Shown here: in pieces, positions 31,397 to 34,541 of the stretch
Layout of the letters: each line of letters starts with the position of its first letter
Numbering within the stretch: the first letter of the stretch is position 1
Assembly (NCBI GenBank): GCA_944385485.1
Contig: CALWXL010000009.1
Location: 1 to 34,541 of the forward strand
DNA: 34,541 bases
Direction of reading: 5' to 3'
From: an uncultured Oscillospiraceae bacterium
GTDB taxonomy: Bacteria; Bacillota; Clostridia; Oscillospirales; Oscillospiraceae
Program-made: the position numbers and the translations under genes
The notes under the pieces: model-generated
Told to the model about the DNA's origin: nothing
Seen by the model: only the letters and a program-made list of their open reading frames with translations
Databases searched by the model: none

Positions 31397-32434
31397 ATGA
31401 CCTTGCTAAACCAGAACTTGGAGCAGGAGACAGAACGTGTGGAGAAGTGCTCCGCTGTGCCGGAACCGGACAAGGAGAAGCGGCGTGGCCCCAGGAGCAA
31501 ATTGGTGACGGGGTTGGCCCTGGCCCTGTGTGTCACGCTGGCCGCCAGCGGATTTCTGGGCTTCCAGGTCATTCGACTGAAACACCAGGTGGAGAACCTG
31601 CTGGGGAGCACCGTGGCCAAGCGCACCGTGCAAAACCTGGCCACCCAGTATGGTCTGACCACCACCTTTTTGCAGCAGCTGTTCCCAGACACCTATGTAT
31701 ATGTGGGGAAACAGGGAATCAGCTTTGCCCCCATCAACGAGGATTTGCAGCAGCACAGCTACGACTGGACTGGGCTGAACACAGACGGCGGTCAATACAG
31801 TTACACCGCCCCGGACGGCACCCAGGCCCTGGCTGGGGTGGATGTATCCACCTACAACGGGGACATCGACTGGGCGGCGGTGAAGGCCGACGGCATTTCC
31901 TTTGCCATGATCCGCCTGGGCTTCCGGGGTTACGGGGAGTCGGGCAAACTGGTGTTGGACGACAAATTCCTGCAAAACATCCAGGGTGCCACCCAGGCGG
32001 GACTGGATGTGGGGGTGTACTTCTTCTCGCAGGCCGTCACCGTGGAGGAAGCGGAGGAGGAGGCGGAGTTTGTGCTCTCTGCCCTGGAGGATTACTCCAT
32101 CACCTACCCGGTGGTGTTTGACCTGGAGACCATAGAATACGACACCGCCCGCACCGATGACCTGACGGTGGAGACGGCCACCCAGGTGACCCAGGCCTTT
32201 TGCCAGCGCATTGCCCAGGCGGGTTATCAGCCCATGATCTACGGCAATGTGGCGTGGATGATGGATTGCATTGACCTGACCCAGCTCACCGGGTATGACC
32301 TGTGGCTGGCCCAGTACCAGAGTACCCCCACCTTCCCCTATCAGTTCCACATGTGGCAGTACAGCCACCAGGGGACTGTGGCGGGGATTTCCGGCAATGT
32401 GGATCTGAATTTGCTGCTGACACCCTTGTCTTGA
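31397..32434 (+). CDS. membrane-anchored GH25 family muramidase
   Basis: A 345-residue protein with a cytoplasmic tail, one transmembrane helix (residues 36-58), a stalk of about 85 residues, and an extracellular glycosyl hydrolase family 25 domain from about 144 to the end. GVDVSTYNGDIDW carries the conserved first aspartate (D149), and YPVVFDLETIEYD carries the catalytic D242 and E244. WLAQYQSTPTFPYQFHMWQYS closes the barrel as in other GH25 lysozymes, which cut the MurNAc-GlcNAc bond. There is no cleavable signal peptide. The GGAGG (31390-31394) lies only 2 bases before ATG 31397 but 8 before TTG 31403, so translation may start at the TTG, two codons in. It is a single gene with its own promoter and terminator. 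Confidence 0.9.
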   Translation: MTLLNQNLEQETERVEKCSAVPEPDKEKRRGPRSKLVTGLALALCVTLAASGFLGFQVIRLKHQVENLLGSTVAKRTVQNLATQYGLTTTFLQQLFPDTYVYVGKQGISFAPINEDLQQHSYDWTGLNTDGGQYSYTAPDGTQALAGVDVSTYNGDIDWAAVKADGISFAMIRLGFRGYGESGKLVLDDKFLQNIQGATQAGLDVGVYFFSQAVTVEEAEEEAEFVLSALEDYSITYPVVFDLETIEYDTARTDDLTVETATQVTQAFCQRIAQAGYQPMIYGNVAWMMDCIDLTQLTGYDLWLAQYQSTPTFPYQFHMWQYSHQGTVAGISGNVDLNLLLTPLS

Positions 32435-32443
32435 GACATATTC

Positions 32444-32477
32444 AACCACCCATCCTCATCGGATGGGTGGTTTTCTT
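32444..32477 (+). terminator. bidirectional terminator between the GH25 and WYL genes
   Basis: AACCACCCATCC-TCATC-GGATGGGTGGTT followed by TTCTT on the plus strand. It lies 9 bp after GH25 and 8 bp beyond the end of the convergent WYL gene; the minus strand has GAATATG after the stem, a poorer tail. Confidence 0.88.
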
Positions 32478-32485
32478 CGTTGGAG

Positions 32486-33574
32486 TCATCCATCAGAGGC
32501 GTGGATGGCGTGGTAGTTGGATAGGGCTTGTTCCAGACTGGCCACCACACGCTGTGCCAGTGCTGGGGGCTGTAAGATGGTGACCTGGGACGCGAAGGTT
32601 TTGGCAAAGTGCTCAATGGCCAACTCATTGGCGTAAACAGCCATTGTGACGTGGGTGTCTGTCTCATCCCGGAAGTCCACCCCGTTACCAAACAAATCAA
32701 TGACGTCGCTGACCATGGCTTTGGAGATGCGCAGACAGGCGTGAATGTTATCGCTGGAGTACATGTAGGGGTGTTCTCTCATATATGTGGCCAAATCCAA
32801 GGGTTTGCCATTGGCCCACTTCAATTGTGAAAAAGGCTTTGCGGCATCCTCCAAAATGCGCAGATTTAAGATTCGGTCCAGGCGGTAGTTGGAGATGTCA
32901 TCGTACTTGTCATGGTTGCAAATGAGATAGTATTTTCCTTCTCGGGCGGCCATTTGATAGGGGCTGATGACATACTCCCGGGCTGACCCATCGGGACGTT
33001 TGCGCACATGTACTTTTTTATCTGTGCCATATTCGGTATACTGGAAGGAGACTTTCCGGTGCTTGCTGATAGCCTCATCCAAGAGCTCAATGGTGTAGAA
33101 GAGCTGTTTATTGACATCCACGTCCTGGGGCATTCGGGCAATGTGTTGGATCCGGGATCGAAAATGGATGCTGGACAGCCCTTCCAGCTTGCCAATCAGA
33201 TCTTTGCACTGGCTGTGAGGAATGTGCCCGGAAAACAAAAGACTATCCACGAGCAAACGGAGTTCTCCGGCGGTGAATTCCCGTTTGAGATAGAAGTCAG
33301 ACCAGAGATAGCTCTCTTCCTGGGAGACTTGCCCGGTTTTGGGATCGGTGACGGGAACCATGCGGACTTGTTCGGTATACTCGATATCATAGCCGCAGTC
33401 CATCAGGTTGAGAAGATTGCGACGGATGGACTTTCGGTCAGCGTGCATGGAATATTCACGCTCCAGGATATCGGCGATCTGCTTCTGGCTAAGGCGATGG
33501 TCCTCATCGGTGTATCGCTTGAGAACCTCTAAAATATTTAAAATCAGAATTTTCTTCGGCTGCTTGGCGTACAT
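32486..33574 (-). CDS. WYL-domain transcriptional regulator
   Basis: A 362-residue regulator. The N-terminal winged helix-turn-helix is KILILNILEVLKRYTDEDHRLSQKQIADILEREYSMHADRKSIRRNLLNL. The WYL domain (about 165-235) contains VSFQYTEYG, VISPYQMAAREGKYYLICNH and YRLDRI, matching the usual ligand-binding pattern with its R and YxL residues. A WCX-like C-terminal extension follows. Proteins of this type sense nucleic acid or nucleotide ligands and often control DNA-damage or defence genes; the target here is not evident. The frame opens 14 codons further upstream, but GGGAGG lies 9 bases before ATG 33574. It diverges from the Sel1 gene. Confidence 0.88.
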   Translation of the reverse strand: MYAKQPKKILILNILEVLKRYTDEDHRLSQKQIADILEREYSMHADRKSIRRNLLNLMDCGYDIEYTEQVRMVPVTDPKTGQVSQEESYLWSDFYLKREFTAGELRLLVDSLLFSGHIPHSQCKDLIGKLEGLSSIHFRSRIQHIARMPQDVDVNKQLFYTIELLDEAISKHRKVSFQYTEYGTDKKVHVRKRPDGSAREYVISPYQMAAREGKYYLICNHDKYDDISNYRLDRILNLRILEDAAKPFSQLKWANGKPLDLATYMREHPYMYSSDNIHACLRISKAMVSDVIDLFGNGVDFRDETDTHVTMAVYANELAIEHFAKTFASQVTILQPPALAQRVVASLEQALSNYHAIHASDG

Positions 33575-33604
33575 GGCGGTCCACCTCCCAAGGTATATGG
33601 GTTT

Positions 33605-33632
33605 ATTATAGCGCATAGGACCGGTTTGACAA
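33605..33632 (-). promoter_or_regulatory. divergent promoter region for the WYL regulator and the Sel1 gene
   Basis: On the minus strand TTGTCA (33627-33632), a 16-bp spacer, and consensus TATAAT (33605-33610) drive the WYL gene. On the plus strand TTGACA (33626-33631) overlaps that -35 but has only a weak -10 (AAAATG, 33649-33654). Overlapping -35 boxes would let one bound protein affect both genes. Confidence 0.65.
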
Positions 33633-33720
33633 GCGGGGGGATGGGGAGAAAATGCCCCACGGTATGGGGTACCATGTCCATAAGCAAAACTTGGAAACCT
33701 TGGAACAGGAGTGATCAGCG

Positions 33721-34410
33721 ATGGAAGTGGAGATTTCCCAGCAGGTGCAAGATTGGGTGGAATTGTGGCAGGATGCTAATCGAAAGGGTGACCCCAGGGC
33801 TCAGTACCGGTTAGCTACCATATATGCTGGTTCCTCTGATGCACAGGCCCAGCAAAAGGCGTTGGAGTGGTACAAAAAGTCGGCGGCTCAGGGGTATACG
33901 GATGCCTGTTTTGCGTTGGGAATATGTTATGAGGATGGGTTGGGCACAAGAAAGAACTACCGCCAGGCTGTCCGATGGTACAAAGCGGCCCAGCGGGGAG
34001 TGTCCGACGACCTCATGGAACATCCGGCACCCATGGACCGCATTGAAAACGCCATGGTACAGCGATATATGGAAGATGAGACGTATGCCCAGAGCGTGGA
34101 TGAGCTGCTGGAGGCCAAGGCCAGCCCTTGGGAGGATTCCTTTCAAGGAGATTTGGAAGGGGCCCAACATGGAGATGCGGAGGCTCAAAACCGCCTAGGG
34201 CATCGGTACCGCTATGGACAAGGGGTGGAGCCGGATATGGAACAGGCGGTGTACTGGTTCTGGAAATCCGCCCAACAGGGCTGTGAGGCAGGGATCTCTC
34301 ATTATGCGGTGTGCATGGAAGAGAGAAAAGAGTACAAAGAGGCGGCAAAGTGGCACCGCAAATACGCACAAATACTCATCAAATGGAGAAAACGGCGGTT
34401 GGGTTGGTAA
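33721..34410 (+). CDS. Sel1-repeat (tetratricopeptide-like) protein
   Basis: A 229-residue helical repeat protein. Sel1-like units are visible as DPRAQYRLATIYAGSS followed by ALEWYKKSAAQGYTDACFALG, ICYEDGLGTRKNYRQAVRWYKAAQRG, and after a spacer GDAEAQNRLGHRYRYGQGV with QAVYWFWKSAQQGCEAGISHYAV. The pattern A..LG..Y..G.GV..d...A..W..kAA.qG is typical. It has no signal peptide, so it is probably a cytoplasmic protein-binding scaffold. AGGAG lies 9 bases before the ATG. The middle third (residues 100-150) is not repeat-like. Function unknown. It sits beside the WYL gene and shares its control region. Confidence 0.85.
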   Translation: MEVEISQQVQDWVELWQDANRKGDPRAQYRLATIYAGSSDAQAQQKALEWYKKSAAQGYTDACFALGICYEDGLGTRKNYRQAVRWYKAAQRGVSDDLMEHPAPMDRIENAMVQRYMEDETYAQSVDELLEAKASPWEDSFQGDLEGAQHGDAEAQNRLGHRYRYGQGVEPDMEQAVYWFWKSAQQGCEAGISHYAVCMEERKEYKEAAKWHRKYAQILIKWRKRRLGW

Positions 34411-34433
34411 ATCAAAAGAAGGGAATGAGCTAC

Positions 34434-34541
34434 ATGGATTTGTCCAAGGTGTCCACTCAGGAGTTGGTGGAAGAGTTGAGAAAACGTGAGGCGGTGGAGG
34501 TGGTGCAGGTACTGCCCTATCAGGAGTATCGCATTTTGGTG
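34434..34541 (+). CDS. BC1881-like small protein, 5' part
   Basis: The frame from ATG 34434 runs off the window after 36 codons. AAGGGA lies 9 bases before the start and the gene is 23 bp after the Sel1 gene. The visible MDLSKVSTQELVEELRKREAVEVVQVLPYQEY resembles the N-terminus of the BC1881 family (LSTKELVEELxKREGVE), short proteins of unknown function seen in Firmicutes chromosomes and phages. The rest is outside the window, so the call is tentative. Confidence 0.6.
   Translation, partial: MDLSKVSTQELVEELRKREAVEVVQVLPYQEYRILV

Overview
The window is 34.5 kb of GC-rich, low-repeat chromosomal core from a spore-forming Gram-positive anaerobe. Gene content and order (rpoD; yqfC-yqfD-phoH-ybeY-era-recO; mutS2-HPr-uvrC-rsmD-coaD; the dcw division cluster; gluQ-guaB) fit a Bacillota of class Clostridia. 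The high GC, strong G/C bias at third codon positions, small hairpin-rich dispersed repeats and the SLOG, WYL and Sel1 accessory genes suggest an Oscillospiraceae relative (Flavonifractor / Lawsonibacter / Pseudoflavonifractor type). The genus is inference; the class is well supported by the sporulation genes yqfC and yqfD.

Layout. 1-612 is the 3' end of rpoD. 613-2440 is an accessory interval: a SLOG-fold gene and a divergent small XRE regulator, then about 1 kb without genes, packed with palindromic repeats and containing a second copy of the last 47 bp of rpoD. 2443-3342 (minus) is an RluA-family pseudouridine synthase. 3473-8051 is the yqfC-yqfD-phoH-ybeY-lipoprotein-era run. 8052-8350 holds a hairpin array and a second, synonymously diverged copy of the era 3' end. 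8352-12096 is yqzL-like, GNAT, recO, mutS2. 12270-16037 is HPr, uvrC, rsmD, coaD and a coiled-coil protein. 16599-28512 is the dcw cluster (mraZ, rsmH, ftsL-like, a PASTA transpeptidase, a shrunken Mur-ligase-like gene, mraY, ftsW, murG, murA, divIB, ftsZ); murB, murC, murD, murE and a recognisable murF are absent from it. 28570-31030 is gluQ and guaB. 31397-34541 is a membrane-anchored GH25 muramidase, a WYL regulator, a Sel1-repeat protein and the start of a small BC1881-like protein.

How the genes work together. mraY, murG and murA act in lipid II synthesis. FtsW and the PASTA transpeptidase polymerise and crosslink septal peptidoglycan, with FtsL and DivIB as scaffold and FtsZ as the ring. 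MraZ probably controls the cluster through three 10-bp-spaced boxes in its leader. YbeY, Era, RsmD, RsmH, the pseudouridine synthase and GluQ make an RNA and ribosome-maturation theme. RecO, MutS2 and UvrC are DNA repair.

The most unusual signal is in the intergenic regions. Two copies of a roughly 207-bp element (16146-16351 and 31102-31309) share six helices, several preserved by compensatory base changes, so the element looks like a structured RNA or a structured mobile DNA. Each copy lies between two copies of the upstream gene's terminator hairpin (26 or 27 identical bases). Two other intergenic insertions, after rpoD and after era, likewise lie between two copies of the host gene's coding 3' end (47 and 54 bp). 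In era the two tails differ at nine positions, all synonymous. Together these suggest elements that enter at gene 3' ends or terminators and leave the gene end restored. This is a hypothesis from four loci in one window.
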